A stretch of 64,000 nt of DNA from Branchipolynoe longqiensis. Taxonomy: Eukaryota; Annelida; Polychaeta; Phyllodocida; Polynoidae. Each line of letters begins with the position of its first letter. Positions within the stretch are counted from its first letter, which is position 1. Shown here piece by piece: positions 33,191-43,906 of this stretch. The stretch lies in contig CM059198.1 in the NCBI GenBank assembly GCA_030323885.1, forward strand, positions 63,204,917-63,268,916. Direction: 5' to 3'. A model generated the notes under the pieces. That model was not told the DNA's origin, searched no databases, and saw only the letters and a list, made by a program, of their open reading frames with translations. Both the position numbers and the translations under genes were made by a program.

Positions 33191-33574
33191 CAAAGACCCT
33201 GTAATACTAAGACGGCTGACTCCCTATCTCTCCCATGGTAATGTAAATTTTGCAGTGCCACCTTGTGGTGGGTTTGATCAGCCCAGCTGCTGGTTGGTGT
33301 TTCACATATAAACACATACAATTATATTATATATGAGATAGGTAAGTATGAATGCACATCAATATGAAATTGCTATGAACAAATGGACATCGTCATCAGC
33401 ATCATCATCAGCATTGTCATCATCACACATCTTTCACATTCATATATACATTTATACATATAATATAGCACCTGTTTAACCAAGAGAACAGCCAGGGCAC
33501 CAAGTGGTGGGTTTGATCACTTTGATTACACAATACAAGGCTGGGTGAGCCGTCTTAGTATTATAGGGTCTTTG
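33191..33574. mobile_element. CAAAGACCC MITE, copy 2
   Basis: 384 bp with TIRs CAAAGACCCTGTAATACTAA and the complement of CAAAGACCCTATAATACTAA; 7-bp TSD GTCTAAT (33,184-33,190; 33,575-33,581). Same interior as 23,527-23,903. Confidence 0.9.
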
Positions 33575-33631
33575 GTCTAATCAACAACATATGGATGTGA
33601 AACATTTAAAAGCAGTAGGACTCTGGGGAGG

Positions 33632-33952
33632 CTTGTTTGTTTGTTGTTGTTTTATGTCCTAGCAACATCTAAGGTCATATAAGGACGGGTACCAACTTGT
33701 GACAGTATGCACTCATGGCGATTTTATAGTGCTTCCCCACTGGGAAATCAGGCCGCCAGCACCATGACCCGATATCCCACTCAGTCACATTATCCTGACA
33801 CAGAGATACCCATTCCTTGCCCTATCCTAATAATGCCGAACACCAGGCTAGGAAGCAACACATATCATTGGTTTGACTCGACCGGGAGCAGAACTCGCGA
33901 TCTTCCACACGCGAGGGCTGTGCTCTACCGATTCGGTCACCGCGCCCGGTAT
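33632..33952 (-). mobile_element. SINE-1, A-type head, full length
   Basis: From GTTTGTTTGTTGTTGTTTTA to the head complement TGCTCTACCGATTCGGTCAC, followed by CGCGCCCGGTA. Confidence 0.9.
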
Positions 33953-34107
33953 CCTGGGTAGCCTCGCAGGCAAGAAGCCAAATAGACATGTAACTGTGAA
34001 TGGGTTAGGGTTAGGATGCTCACCCCGGAATGGCAGAATTATGGGTTCGTGTGCCGTTCTTAACACAAGGTTCCCTTTGTTTGCAATGGCTGCAAAAAAA
34101 TACTAAC

Positions 34108-34373
34108 TGGACTGTACCACCTCATATAGTTTACTAAATAAATTCTATCAATTATTAATAAAAGTTTTCTTTTTCTATGGGAATTTGTTTCCCTTGACCA
34201 CAAATATATGATTGTGAGCTTTCTAATTTAATGAGTGTCTATTGGCACATAATTGATTGTCTGCTTTTACATGTAAAAGCGATGGTTTGAACAAAAAACA
34301 AACATTTCTCACCGTGAATATGGCCTATGCTACTGACACGGCGTAAAGCAACCACCAATCAATCAATCAACCA
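34108..34373 (+). mobile_element. I-type LINE 3'-UTR fragment
   Basis: ACTGTACCACCTCATATAGT, then GTGTCTATTGGCACATAATT, TTTACATGTAAAAGCGATGG, TGAATATGGCCTATGCTACT and tail ACCACCAATCAATCAATCAA. Same sequence as the UTR joined to coding sequence at 44,521. Confidence 0.85.
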
Positions 34374-34442
34374 AATTATTTTGAGATATATACGGTTTGA
34401 GTAAAACCCGCACAAGAAAGCTGCTGGGAAAACTGCCTTTTT

Positions 34443-34778
34443 GGGTGGTTGGCTGTTGGAGGTTTATGCCCTGGCAACATCTAAGGTAATTTCAGGACGG
34501 TTACCAAGTTGTGACACTGTGCACTCATGGCAACTTTATAGTGATGTCCCACTCGGAGATCACCAGTACCATGACCTGACATCCCACTCAGTCACATTAT
34601 CCTGACACTGAGCCAACCAGTCCTTGCCCTATCCTTAAAATGCTGAGTGCCAGGCTAGGAAGTATCAATTTTGAAGTTATTGTCTTGACTCAACCAGGGT
34701 TCGAACCCATGGGTCCGAATCGCACGATCTACCAAAATTGGAGACGGACGCTCAGCTCATTCAGCCATCCCATCTGGT
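34443..34778 (-). mobile_element. SINE-1, B-type head, full length
   Basis: Tail complement GGTTGGCTGTTGGAGGTTTA through body to the B-type head complement GCTCATTCAGCCATCCCATC. Confidence 0.9.
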
Positions 34779-34858
34779 ACTGCTTTAAAACAAAAATGAA
34801 ACAGTAAGGGGGTGGGGTGCGTGTGGGTGAATTGTAGGTAAAGTAGCTCGCAGGCTGA

Positions 34859-36054
34859 GCAGGACCGACCACTGTACATGGTATTTGTCGATTTCACTAA
34901 GGCATTTGATGCAGTCGGGAGGACCGGGCTATGGCAGCTACTGAGGAAGTACGGATGCCCAGAGAAGTTCACAACTATGATCGAGGCTCGACATACAGGA
35001 ATGATGGCGAACGTTAGTGCTGGAGGGGAAGTCTCGGAATCGTTTGGGGTTACCAATGGGGTCAAGCAAGGTTGTGTACTAGCCCCCACGCTCTTCTCCA
35101 TCTTCCTATCAGCAATGCTAGACGAGGCTTTCTGAGAAATGGGGGATGGCATCTATATACAGTCCAGACAGAGCGCTGACCTATTCAATGTCGCACACCT
35201 CAGAGCGAAGACCAAGACTACTCAGATACGGTGAGAGATACTATTCGCAGATGACAGTGCACTGGTTGCCCACTCTGCTGAAGAGACCCAGAAAATAGTG
35301 GACGCTTTCTCCGATGCATCAAAGAAGTTTGGCCTGAAAATTAACATCAAGAAGACGGAGGTGCTGTACCAACCCAACTCTACAAGAACCCGAGAGGAGG
35401 AGATCATGGTTGACGGAAACAAGCTGAACTCTGTTCCGGAATTCACCTATCTCGGAAGCACTATATCAAGTGATGGACGCATTGATGCTGAGATACAGAG
35501 GAGGATGGCCAAGGCTAGCGCATCTTTCGGCCGACTACGCCAGAGACTCTGGAACAACCACCATGTGTCCATTCGGGTCAAAGGTAAGATCTACCGCGCA
35601 ATCGTGCTATCCACCCTACTATACGGAGCCGAGGCCTGGACAGTGTACAGACAGCAGGTGAAAAAGCTGCATGCCTTCATGATGCGACATCTGCGTTCAA
35701 TCATGAGGCTAACCTGGAAGGACAAAGTGACAAATAAGGAAATACTCGAACGGATGGGGCTGCCCTCTATGGAAGATCTTCTGATCAAAAAGAATCTCCG
35801 GTGGACTGGACACCTCATGAGGATGTCATCAGACAGGCTACCAAAGCAGATCCTCTATTCTCAACTGTCTTCTGGCTACAGAAAGAGAGGGCACCCCCGT
35901 CTCCGGTTCAAAGATACCATCAAGAGAAACCTGAAGCTGAGAGACATTAAGACCGACTCATGGACGCAACTCTCACAGCAGAGAGCTAAATGGAGAGCGG
36001 CAGTCAAGTAATGAAAGCAGTCTTTGTCGCATCGCGACCGACAGCATGATGATG
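34859..36054 (+). mobile_element. 5'-truncated RTE-like non-LTR retrotransposon
   Basis: Flanked by a 14-bp TSD with one mismatch: AGCTCGCAGGCTGA (34,845-34,858) and AGCTCGCAGACTGA (36,055-36,068). It holds the C-terminal half of a reverse transcriptase ORF and a short 3' UTR ending ATGATGATG, a microsatellite-like tail typical of RTE-class elements. Length 1,196 bp. Confidence 0.85.
34860..36011 (+). pseudogene. Reverse transcriptase remnant, RTE-like
   Basis: One reading frame spans 34,860-36,011 but contains two TGA codons (35,133 and 35,232). Visible motifs in order: FVDFTKAFD (RT motif A), NGVKQGC (motif B), FADD (catalytic motif C, 35,244-35,255), KLNSVPEFTYLGS, then a C-terminal region with LLYGAEAWTVY, LRWTGHLMRM and a tryptophan-rich end. 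The endonuclease domain and N-terminal RT are missing. The order fits RTE-clade ORFs; RTE-X or a sister clade is possible. It cannot make an active enzyme. Confidence 0.85.
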
Positions 36055-36060
36055 AGCTCG

Positions 36061-36356
36061 CAGACTGACCTGAGATTGGAATTAAACGGAAGTGCATTTT
36101 GTTCCAGGAGGGTATGCTGGGATTGGACACAAACATGCATCCAATACCTCCCCTCTCCCACTTCCACCACCAGAGGGCTGATACCTTATTAAGATAAAAG
36201 AACAAGAGTCAACACACACACAGACACACACACACTTGTTTATGCCTTCTGTACCGTATTGTTTTAAATTCTCAAATCTCAAACAGGATTTCTGCATTCC
36301 AGTTGTGAATTAACAATTAAATTGGGGGGTGGGGGGATAATTATTTCCCGCTAAGG
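36061..36356. other. Unassigned spacer
   Basis: No gene. Contains a short (CA)n run (36,212-36,234) and a G run (36,325-36,337). Confidence 0.35.
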
Positions 36357-36757
36357 TTCGTTGGTTGTTGGGAGCTTAACGTCCTGGCAACATCTAAGGT
36401 CATATCAGGACCGGGATTCCAGCTTAGGATTCACAACTTTGCTGTTTGCTTGCTTGTTCACAACATCTAAGGTCATATACGGACGCGAACCGACTTGTTG
36501 CCCTGGCAACATCTAAGGTCATATCAGGACGCGTGACAGTGCACACTCAAGTAACTTTATAGTGCTGCCCCATTGAGATACCCGACCGCTGGCACCATGA
36601 CCTCATTACCCACTCAGTCATATTATCCTCACACACAGCTAACAATTTGTAACATACCAAGTACTTGGACTATCCTAATAATGCGGGCGGCCATGCTAAG
36701 CATCAATTTTGTTCATTGGTTTGACTCAGCTGGGATTCAAACCCGGATCTACTAGAA
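36357..36757 (-). mobile_element. SINE-1 with repeated 3' segments
   Basis: The tail region AACATCTAAGGTCATAT appears three times (36,390, 36,463, 36,508) before the body continues to TTGACTCAGCTGGGATTCAA. Looks like repeated partial insertions or template switching. Confidence 0.75.
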
Positions 36758-37147
36758 CTAGCTCCAGGTATGTATTCAGAACTTGTTCCAGTAAAGGATT
36801 CAGAACTGCTTTCAGGGAATGATTCAAAACTCTTTGCATCTGCATTATATTTAAATATCCATTTTTTTTTTTTTTTTTAAAGTTGCACTGTCCGATACAG
36901 TTTCAAATTTTGAAAAAAACAAAACACTCACCTAGATTTGATTGTGCATATCTAACTTAGGTACTGATGCACTTATGGCGCATTTGTTGCCAGATAGAAG
37001 GGTGTTTATAAGTCAATTTAGTAGACACTGTTACTGCTGAAGCCTATGGTATGAAGAGTTTTGGCATGCCTACCAAAATTAATTGTGCATGTTTGTGCTT
37101 CAAATATCTCCAAAGTTAGCCATTTAAAATGAAAGTCCCCACAAACT

Positions 37148-37301
37148 AATACCGCAGTCACACTACAGCTTGCGACCACTTTGCGACCACCTTAGACCAA
37201 AGAACCCACACTCACGAGTGATGGATGACATAGGTGAGTATGGGTTCTTTGGTCTAAGGTGGTTGCAAAGTGGTCGCAAGCTGTAGTGTGACTGGGGTAT
37301 T
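37148..37301. mobile_element. 154-bp near-perfect hairpin element, GTCACAC group
   Basis: Arms of about 66 bp, nearly complementary (left AATACCGCAGTCACACTACA; right complement AATACCCCAGTCACACTACA), with a loop of about 20 bp. TA lies at both ends and the host MITE sequence continues across it. It has GTCACACTAC termini like the larger elements at 7,959 and 57,299. Confidence 0.85.
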
Positions 37302-37364
37302 GAGCAAGGTAAATTATAAAAATAAATTTAATATATTCATCTCAGAAATATAGCTCAATCTCAA

Positions 37365-37541
37365 AACCATCAAACAGCTTTTTAAAATGCATAGTGTCTA
37401 TTGACACATAATTGATTGTATGCTTTTGCACTCTGTAAAAGCGAATGTTGTATATATATATTTTTTTTAACAATTCTCGCCGTGTATATGGCTTATGCTG
37501 CCGACATGGCGTGAAGAAACCACCAATCAAATCAAATCAAA
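37365..37541 (+). mobile_element. I-type LINE 3'-UTR fragment
   Basis: GTGTCTATTGACACATAATT, CTTTTGCACTCTGTAAAAGC, ATATGGCTTATGCTGCCGAC and tail CCACCAATCAAATCAAATCA, inserted near the right end of the MITE. The UTR palindrome has an extra CTC. Confidence 0.8.
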
Positions 37542-37867
37542 TCGGACTATGCAACTCTAGCAACAGATGACCCCAAACTGCGAATGTTAGTAAAACGGGG
37601 ATTTAAATTAGAATCGGCGTGCCTTAAATAAATATTTATTAAGGTGAGTCAGTCGGTGTAGCCGCCGAGATCAGGGTGCACTTTGTTTGTTTGCGGAGAG
37701 ATTGAGTATTTATTTTATTACTTGAAATCCACATCACCTCGACCACGTGACCACGTGACCACGTGATCGGGAGAGGTGGGGTCAGGACGCTGTATCCATT
37801 GGGTACTGGAGGACAAACTCGGGCAACGCGGCGCACCCATAATTCACTCACCATTTTGGCCAAAAGA

Positions 37868-38215
37868 TTGGGAGTTTTACGTACTGCCAACATCTAAGGT
37901 CATATCAGGACGGGTAGCGACTTATGACAGCGCACACTCATGGCAACTTTATATGTTGTTGGAGTTTTACGTCCTGGCAATATGTAAGGTCATATCAGGA
38001 CGGGTAGCGACTTGTGACAGTGCACTCTCGTGGCGGGTTTATAGTGCTGTCCCACTGGGAGACCAGGCTGCCAGCACAATGACCCGATGTCCCACTCAGT
38101 CACATTATCCGGATGTCAGTCATTTTTCCTATCCTATTAATGCCGAGCGTGTAGGTAGGCAGTAACAAGTATCAATTTTAAAAAGTCATTGGTTTGACTT
38201 GGTTTGACTTGGCTG
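37868..38215 (-). mobile_element. SINE-1 fragment plus SINE-1 copy in tandem
   Basis: A 3' fragment (37,868-37,951) is followed directly by a second tail complement TGTTGTTGGAGTTTTACGTC and a body to TTGGTTTGACTTGGTTTGAC. Both are minus. Confidence 0.8.
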
Positions 38216-38271
38216 GTTAGGCAACTATAATTCTGGGAAAAGGCCTAACGCCCAGGTCGACCCGGCTCTAG

Positions 38272-38505
38272 GTTGGTTGATTGTTGGAGTTTTACATCCG
38301 GGCAACATCTACGGTCATATCAGGACAGGTACCTACTTGTGACAGTGCTCACTCATGGCAAATTAATAGTGCAGCCCCACTGGGAGATCAGGCCGCCACG
38401 CACCATGACTCGACATCCCACACAGTCACATTATCATGACACTGAGTCAACCAGTTCTTGCCCTATCCTAAAAATGCCGAGCGCCTCGGCTTCAGGTTCT
38501 GACGC
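38272..38505 (-). mobile_element. SINE-1, 5'-truncated
   Basis: GGTTGATTGTTGGAGTTTTA to CCTAAAAATGCCGAGCGCCT; the following GGCTTCAGGTTCTGACGC is shared with the copy at 39,246-39,440, so it belongs to a larger duplication. Confidence 0.8.
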
Positions 38506-38689
38506 ATGGACTCTCTCACTACTCCCACCACCACCGCCCACCACCCACCCACCACCACCGCCCTCCGGACAAAGTCTACCGGTAGAAACGAGGTAGGGTT
38601 GTTAAAAAAAAATTAAAAATTAAAAAAAAAACCTCAATAAAACAAACAAAACTCAGTTTTACTCAAATCAAATGGTCGTACTGCGTGAT

Positions 38690-38930
38690 GGCCCTATCAC
38701 ACTATGGCGTATTGCAATTTGCATCAGCATATGCAGAACATATGAAATAAATTTCAAATTGTTGGCGCCTTGGCATGCGATGCCTTATGACAGCGTTTAC
38801 CAGCATGCTCTTAACGAACACTACTTATGCCAAATGTTCTCATAACATATCTCAGCGTACAGCAACCTGTTTCCACAAAATCACATACATATGCATATGC
38901 TGAGGCTATATGGCGTAGTGTGACAGGGCC
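38690..38930. mobile_element. GTCACAC-type TIR segment in duplicated unit 1
   Basis: Left GGCCCTATCACACTATGGCG, right complement GGCCCTGTCACACTACGCCA, 241 bp. Sequence right of it (TTATTCCATCGCCAGAAGTA) resembles the interior of the 7,959 element, so this may be an internally rearranged larger element. Confidence 0.7.
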
Positions 38931-39600
38931 TTTAAATAAGTTATTCCATCGCCAGAAGTAGATCTTTTATGTCTAAATATGTCAAGACACATTGGAGAAA
39001 TGTCAGACATAGGTTAGACATACGTTAGAAGTTATTCAATATGCGGGCTGTACCTTGTCACCGCTGGACTTACAACTAACGTACTTCAACTTATGTCTAA
39101 TGTACATCTGACGTAAATTGAACATACATAAAATGTATGTCTAATGCATAAAACTAAAACACATGCTGTAATACATTGACAATTTTGAATATGTTAAATA
39201 AATGACTGAGCCTTGGCGTGCAATGCCAAATGACAGTGTTTACCAGCATCTACGGTCATATCAGGACAGGTACCTATTTGTGACAGTGTTCACTCATGGC
39301 AATTTTATAGTGCAGCCCCACTGGGAGATCAGGCCGCTGGCATCATCACCCAACATCCCAGAGTCATATTATCCTGACACTGAGCCAAACAGTTCTCACC
39401 CTATCCTAAAAATGCTGAGCGCCTCAGCTTCAGGTTCTGACGTATTGGCTCTCTCACTACTCCAACCACAGTCGCCCGCCCACCACCCACCACCACCACC
39501 GCCCTCGGGGCAAAGTCTACTGGTAGAAGGGAGGTAGGGTTTAAAAATCCCACAATAAAACACAAACAAAACTGAAACTAAATGGTCTAATGCATGATGA

Positions 39601-39832
39601 CCCTGTCACACTACGGCGTATTGCATGAGTATATGCCCAACATATGAAATAAATTACAAATTGTTGGCGCCTTGGTGTGCGACGCCATATGACAGAGTTT
39701 ACCAGCATGCTCTTAACGAACACTACTTATGCCAAACATACTCATAACGTATCTCAGCATACACCAACCTGTTGCCGCAAAATCACATACATCTGCATAC
39801 CCTGAGGCTATATGGCATAGTGTGACAGGGCC
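39601..39832. mobile_element. GTCACAC-type TIR segment in duplicated unit 2
   Basis: Left CCCTGTCACACTACGGCGTA, right complement GGCCCTGTCACACTATGCCA. A degenerate third right end lies at about 40,250-40,270. CAATTTTGAACGCGTTTAAA at 40,080 is a decayed form of the group's core palindrome. Confidence 0.7.
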
Positions 39833-40474
39833 GTTAAATAAGTTATTCCATCACCAGACGTACTCTTATACGTCTAAATACATCAAGACACATTGGAGAA
39901 ACGTCAGACATAGGTTAGACATACGCTAGAAGTTAGTCAATAATCGGGGTGTACGTTCTCACCGCTGGACTTACGACTAACGTACTTCAACGTATTTCTA
40001 ACGTACATCTGACGTATATCAAATGTATATATAGCATATGTCTAACAAATAAAACTAAAACACACACTGTCATACATCAACAATTTTGAACGCGTTTAAA
40101 AAAAATGTCTGCACCTTGGCGTGTGACGCCAAATGACAGCGTTTACCAGCATGCTCTTAACGAACACTACTTATGCCAAACATAGCCATAACGTATCTCA
40201 AGGTATACCAACCTGATGGTGCAAAATCAGATACATCGGCATATGCTGACGCTATACTACTTGTGAAGGGGTCTTGAGTCTACCGCCCCATTCCCCGCCC
40301 CACCCCACACCGCCCCCACTTAAAACTACGTAAACTAGCATGATATTATGCAGGATGTGGAAGGCTGGTACCCAGGGAGAAAACTTATGTTTTGCATGAA
40401 TATCAGACGCATAAAATCTATCCATTGATGGAAAATCTGTTATTCCCTTCAAGCATCACCACTACCCTCCTACT

Positions 40475-40785
40475 AACTGAATTAGAGGGCCCGTCTCCCG
40501 TGTCGGTATACCGTGGGTTCGAACCCTGGTCGAGCCAAACCAATGACTTAAAAATTGATACTTGTCGCTTCCTAGCCAGGCACTCGGCATTATTAGGATA
40601 GGGCAAGGACTTGTTGGCTCAGTGTCAGAATAATGTGACTTGAGTGGGATATCAGGTCATGGTGCTGATGGCCTGGTTTCCCAGTGGGGAAGCACTATAA
40701 AGTAGCCATGAGTGCGCACTCTCACAAGTCGGTACCCACCCTGATAGACCTTAGATGTTGTTAGGATGTAAAACAAGAACAAACA
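40475..40785 (+). mobile_element. SINE-1, B-type head
   Basis: CCCGTCTCCCGTGTCGGTAT and GGGTTCGAACCCTGGTCGAG (B box) lead into a complete body ending GGATGTAAAACAAGAACAAA. Confidence 0.85.
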
Positions 40786-41070
40786 CTAACTCATATTTTT
40801 ATTGATTTATTTTTTAATCTAGATAAGTAGTATCCTGTCTACTCCCTCCCCCCTTCTTAACTACCAATCCTGTTAGTACTTCATATATACACCAAGGGTG
40901 GTCTCCCCCCCCCCCCCCCACCCCCAAATCAACTACAATATTTTTTTAATTTCAGACGAGTATCGTACTGGCTACTCCCTCGCTACAATTTAGAACACGC
41001 TCTCTTATTAAATTTGAGATAAACCTGTTGTGTTATTTAAATTGCGCTTATTTAATTTAATTTTTTTGTA
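40786..41070. other. Unassigned spacer
   Basis: AT-rich, with a C run at 40,907-40,925 and a repeated phrase (TAGTATCCTGTCTACTCCCT / GAGTATCGTACTGGCTACTC). Confidence 0.35.
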
Positions 41071-41127
41071 TTAAAGTTGCATAGTCCGATAGTTTTGAGT
41101 TTGTTTCTGTCATTTTGCTGAGATAAA

Positions 41128-41352
41128 AAGAAAGTGTCTTTTATTTAACAACACCTCTAGAGCACATGGATTTTTATCATCGGCTATTGGATGTCAAACA
41201 TTTGGTAATTTTGACACATTTATTTAGAGGAAACCCTCTGCTGCCACAATTTCCGATGAGCAGCAAGGGGGTCTTTTATATGCACTTTCCCACAGACAGG
41301 ACAGCACATACCACAGCCTTTGATGAACTAGTTGTGAACCACTGGTTTTTTT
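41128..41352 (-). mobile_element. SINE-3, 5'-truncated
   Basis: TSD CTGAGATAAA (41,118-41,127; 41,353-41,362). Runs from the tail complement (GTCTTTTATTTAACAACACC) to GTGAACCACTGGTTTTTT; the tRNA head is missing. Confidence 0.9.
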
Positions 41353-41429
41353 CTGAGATAAATATATTGGCAAACACGCCAAAACCGACACCATTGGCTT
41401 CTACACTAACATGCTCTATTAAATTGGTT

Positions 41430-41490
41430 GGGTTTGTTTGGTTGTTGGGGTTTTACATCTTGGGAACATCTAAGGTCATATAAGGTCGAG
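41430..41490 (-). mobile_element. SINE-1 3' fragment, 61 bp
   Basis: TSD AAATTGGTT (41,421-41,429; 41,491-41,499). Contains only the SINE tail and last 40 bp of body, an extreme 5' truncation. Confidence 0.85.
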
Positions 41491-41679
41491 AAATTGGTTT
41501 GGTATACTCTTCTATATGACAAGAAACACTTCGTATTCAATTAGATATGTAGAATATAATCTAGAAGATTTTTTCGATTTGAAAAAAAAAGGATGTTTTC
41601 ATCGGACAATGCAGCTTTAAATCAGACACACACATTATAGCACCCATCCCACTCTTTTAAGCCTGTCCTTCATTTACAG

Positions 41680-41880
41680 ATCGCGCAGTAACGGCGGCAG
41701 GAGCCCATTGGCCGGCTATTTGCCAGCGGTAGTTCGTCTGCGCGTAATCGCGCGCCCACCGTGTCCGGGCCCCGAGGCTCGCGCACCCTTCCTGACCTGA
41801 CCACACAAATATAAATACTAATTTGCGCCACCAGGCCAGTCGGCCGGAATGTCACGTGACCGGGTGAAAGGCGTCGCATA
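41680..41880. promoter_or_regulatory. CpG-rich single-copy patch (possible promoter)
   Basis: GC-rich with many CpGs in an AT-rich setting, CCCATTGG (CCAAT-type), ATATAAATA (TATA-like, about 41,809) and GTCACGTGAC (E-box palindrome, about 41,850). ATAAATACTAATTTG recurs at 43,444, so part may be repetitive. No exon found nearby. Confidence 0.3.
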
Positions 41881-41994
41881 CATTTCTTGTTTCGCTCCTT
41901 TTTCTTGTTCCTTTTTTGGTGTTTGCTTCTTGGGGTTTTATATTCGAGCAATATCTTAGGTCATAGGCCGACCAGGATGGGTATAAATACATGC

Positions 41995-42332
41995 TGAGGA
42001 GAAATAAAGGAAATGAAGGGAAGAGAAGGGGAAGGATAGGAAATGAAAGGAAAGGAAGAGAAGAGAAAGGAAGAGAAGGGAAATGAAGATAAGGGAAAGG
42101 AAGGGAAGGGAAAGGAAGAGAAGGGAAAGGACAGGAAGGGAAAGGACAGGAAGGGAAAGGATAGGAAGGGAAAGGAAGAGAAATGAAGACAAGGGAAAGG
42201 AAGGGAATGGAATGGAAGTGAAGGGAAGGGAAAGGAAGAGAAGAGAAGAGAAGGGAAATGAATGGAAGGGAAAGGATAGGAATGGAAGGGAAAGGATAGG
42301 AATGGAAGGGAAGGGAAAGGATAGGAAAGGAC
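41995..42332. repeat. GGAAA/GGAAG purine array
   Basis: Pentamer units GGAAA, GGAAG, AGGAA. Continues at 42,521-42,640 beyond a SINE-1 insertion. Confidence 0.9.
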
Positions 42333-42520
42333 AGTTTGTTTGGTTCTTGGAGTTTTACATCCTGGCAAGATCTAAGGTCATATCAGGACGGGTACCTACT
42401 AGCTAGGAAGCGACAAGTTTCAATGTTGTAGGTCATTGGTTTGACTGGACTGGGAATTGAACTTCTGACCTTCCGCACGGGAGGCCTGCGCTCTACAGAT
42501 TCGGCCATTGCGTCCGGTGA
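42333..42520 (-). mobile_element. SINE-1 with internal deletion, inside the purine array
   Basis: Tail (GTTTGTTTGGTTCTTGGAGT) to GACGGGTACC, then directly TAGCTAGGAAGCGACAAG and a complete A-type head complement (CGGCCATTGCGTCCGG). About 170 bp of body is missing. GAAAGGA-type sequence lies on both sides. Confidence 0.85.
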
Positions 42521-42639
42521 AAGGAAATGAAAGGAAAGGACAGGAAATGAAAGGAAAGGGAAAGGGAAAAGGAAAAGGAAAATAAAGGAAAAGGAAAGGA
42601 AAGGAAAGGAAAGGAAAAGGAAAAACAGAAAAAAAATGA

Positions 42640-43139
42640 ATAAAAGAAAAAGCTTTGTCGCAGATAAGACTCGAAATCAAGACATCCACAGAAGGCCATA
42701 CACACCTTGACATAATTTTGGAGTCGTTTCGTGGCAATTCTTAAAGCGATTTTAATGTTGGGTCCAGAAGCTAGAGAGGTACTAATATTAATGGTAGCTT
42801 TATAGCTCTTTCTTTTGGTTGTTGTTGAGACATGGTTACAGAAAACAGTAGCAATCTAATATATTTTGATTCATGACGATTTTACACTGTGTTGGCAAAT
42901 CAAATCCAAACTCACAGGGAAAAGTGATATTTTACTTTGTCATTGAAAATAACAACGTGCATACAAAATATCCAGTAAAATTCTGGTCAAATGTCACGAC
43001 AGGGATGAATTATATATAAATAACACACTAATTTTAAAATAATATTCTGGAGTCCATTTGCAAGGAGGTGTGTGTGGGGGTGGGATGGGAGCTGTTTATT
43101 ATACCGACAGCAAATTTCCAGGAAAAAGTAGAGCACCAC
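42640..43139. other. Unassigned spacer
   Basis: AT-rich; no gene or family repeat recognised. Confidence 0.35.
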
Positions 43140-43393
43140 GCAATGACATAACAATTTATACTTGTCACTTCCTAGCCAGGCGCTTGGCATTATTAGGATA
43201 GGGCAAGGACTGGTTGGCTCAGTGTCAGAATAATGTGACTAAGTGGGACATCAGGTCATGGTGCTGGTGACCTGATCTCCCAGTGAGGCAGCACTATAAT
43301 ACCACCATGAGTTCCCACTGTCACAAGGCGGTACTCGTCCTGATATGACTCTAGATGTTGCCAGGATGTAAAACTCCAACAACCAATCAACCT
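43140..43393 (+). mobile_element. SINE-1, head missing
   Basis: AATGACATAACAATTTATAC through body to AAACTCCAACAACCAATCAA. Confidence 0.9.
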
Positions 43394-43499
43394 TGTTGCA
43401 TCGACACACATAGAACTGACCCATTTCTGATGAAAACACCACGTATAAATACTAATTTGTGCCGCATGGTGGCGCGCGCGCATTTCCCCCCTCCCTCAC

Positions 43500-43800
43500 T
43501 CCCACTCCATTCACCCCGATGTCCCGCGGGTGCAATGCCCGCCCCCCCCCCCACCCACCCACCCACCCACCAACCGAACCAGCCTCGTTCTCAAAACCGG
43601 AAGCTCCTCTGTCCAATGTTTGCTTCCACACGCCGGAAGGCCGTGCCGTACAAAGTGAAAACCCCGCAGGACCGCGCCTGGCGCCCCCAAGGTCGGTCTA
43701 ATGGCGTCGCCCAAAGTCATTACCGCTGTGACCTTCCAGGGAGTCATTATCTCCATGCGAGTACATCATGGCATTTTGCTAACCTGCTGAGAAGGGTTTG
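43500..43800. other. GC-rich unassigned patch
   Basis: C runs and CCCA repeats (43,538-43,570), then about 200 bp of single-copy-looking CpG-containing sequence. Frames on both strands are open for about 80 codons without domain-like content. Confidence 0.3.
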
Positions 43801-43819
43801 TTCCGGTGTTGTTGGGTTT

Positions 43820-43892
43820 TTGTGGAGTTTTTCTTTCTTTTCTTTTCTTTCTTTCTTTCTTTCTTTCTTTCTTTCATTCTTTCTTTCCTTGT
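43820..43892. repeat. (CTTT)n microsatellite
   Basis: TTTCTTTCTTT tract directly upstream of a SINE-1 copy. Confidence 0.9.
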
Positions 43893-43906
43893 TTATACCT
43901 TGAGCA

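Larger units (their letters stand above)
36878..37559. mobile_element. GCATAGTCCGAT MITE carrying two nested elements
   Basis: Begins TAAAGTTGCACTGTCCGATA and ends with the complement of AGTTGCATAGTCCGAT followed by CTAG. It is interrupted by a 154-bp hairpin element (37,148-37,301) and by a LINE 3'-UTR fragment (37,365-37,541). Confidence 0.8.
38300..40275. repeat. Direct duplication of about 0.9 kb, two full units and a partial third
   Basis: Unit: SINE-1 fragment, GGTTCTGACG and CCACC stretch, GTAGAA...GAGGTAGGG, then an ACGTA-rich TIR-type region. Matching landmarks: 38,582/39,524, 38,699/39,609, 39,063/39,964. The segment CCAGCATGCTCTTAACGAAC occurs at 38,799, 39,709 and 40,147. The junction at about 39,246 joins ACCAGCAT to CTACGGTC, consistent with unequal crossing-over. 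Confidence 0.85.
41071..41623. mobile_element. GCATAGTCCGAT MITE with two SINE insertions
   Basis: TTAAAGTTGCATAGTCCGAT to the complement of TTTAAAGCTGCATTGTCCGA. Interrupted by SINE-3 (41,128-41,352) and a SINE-1 fragment (41,430-41,490), both with clear TSDs. Confidence 0.85.

Noticed and set aside
33998..34010. Telomere-like GGTTAGGGTTAGG
   Set aside because: Only two units, within a diverged sequence resembling the TRIM-like LTR; no extended array.
34859..36054. BovB-type RTE
   Set aside because: The C-terminal layout is similar, but the residues look closer to other RTE-like or RTE-X families; clade left open.
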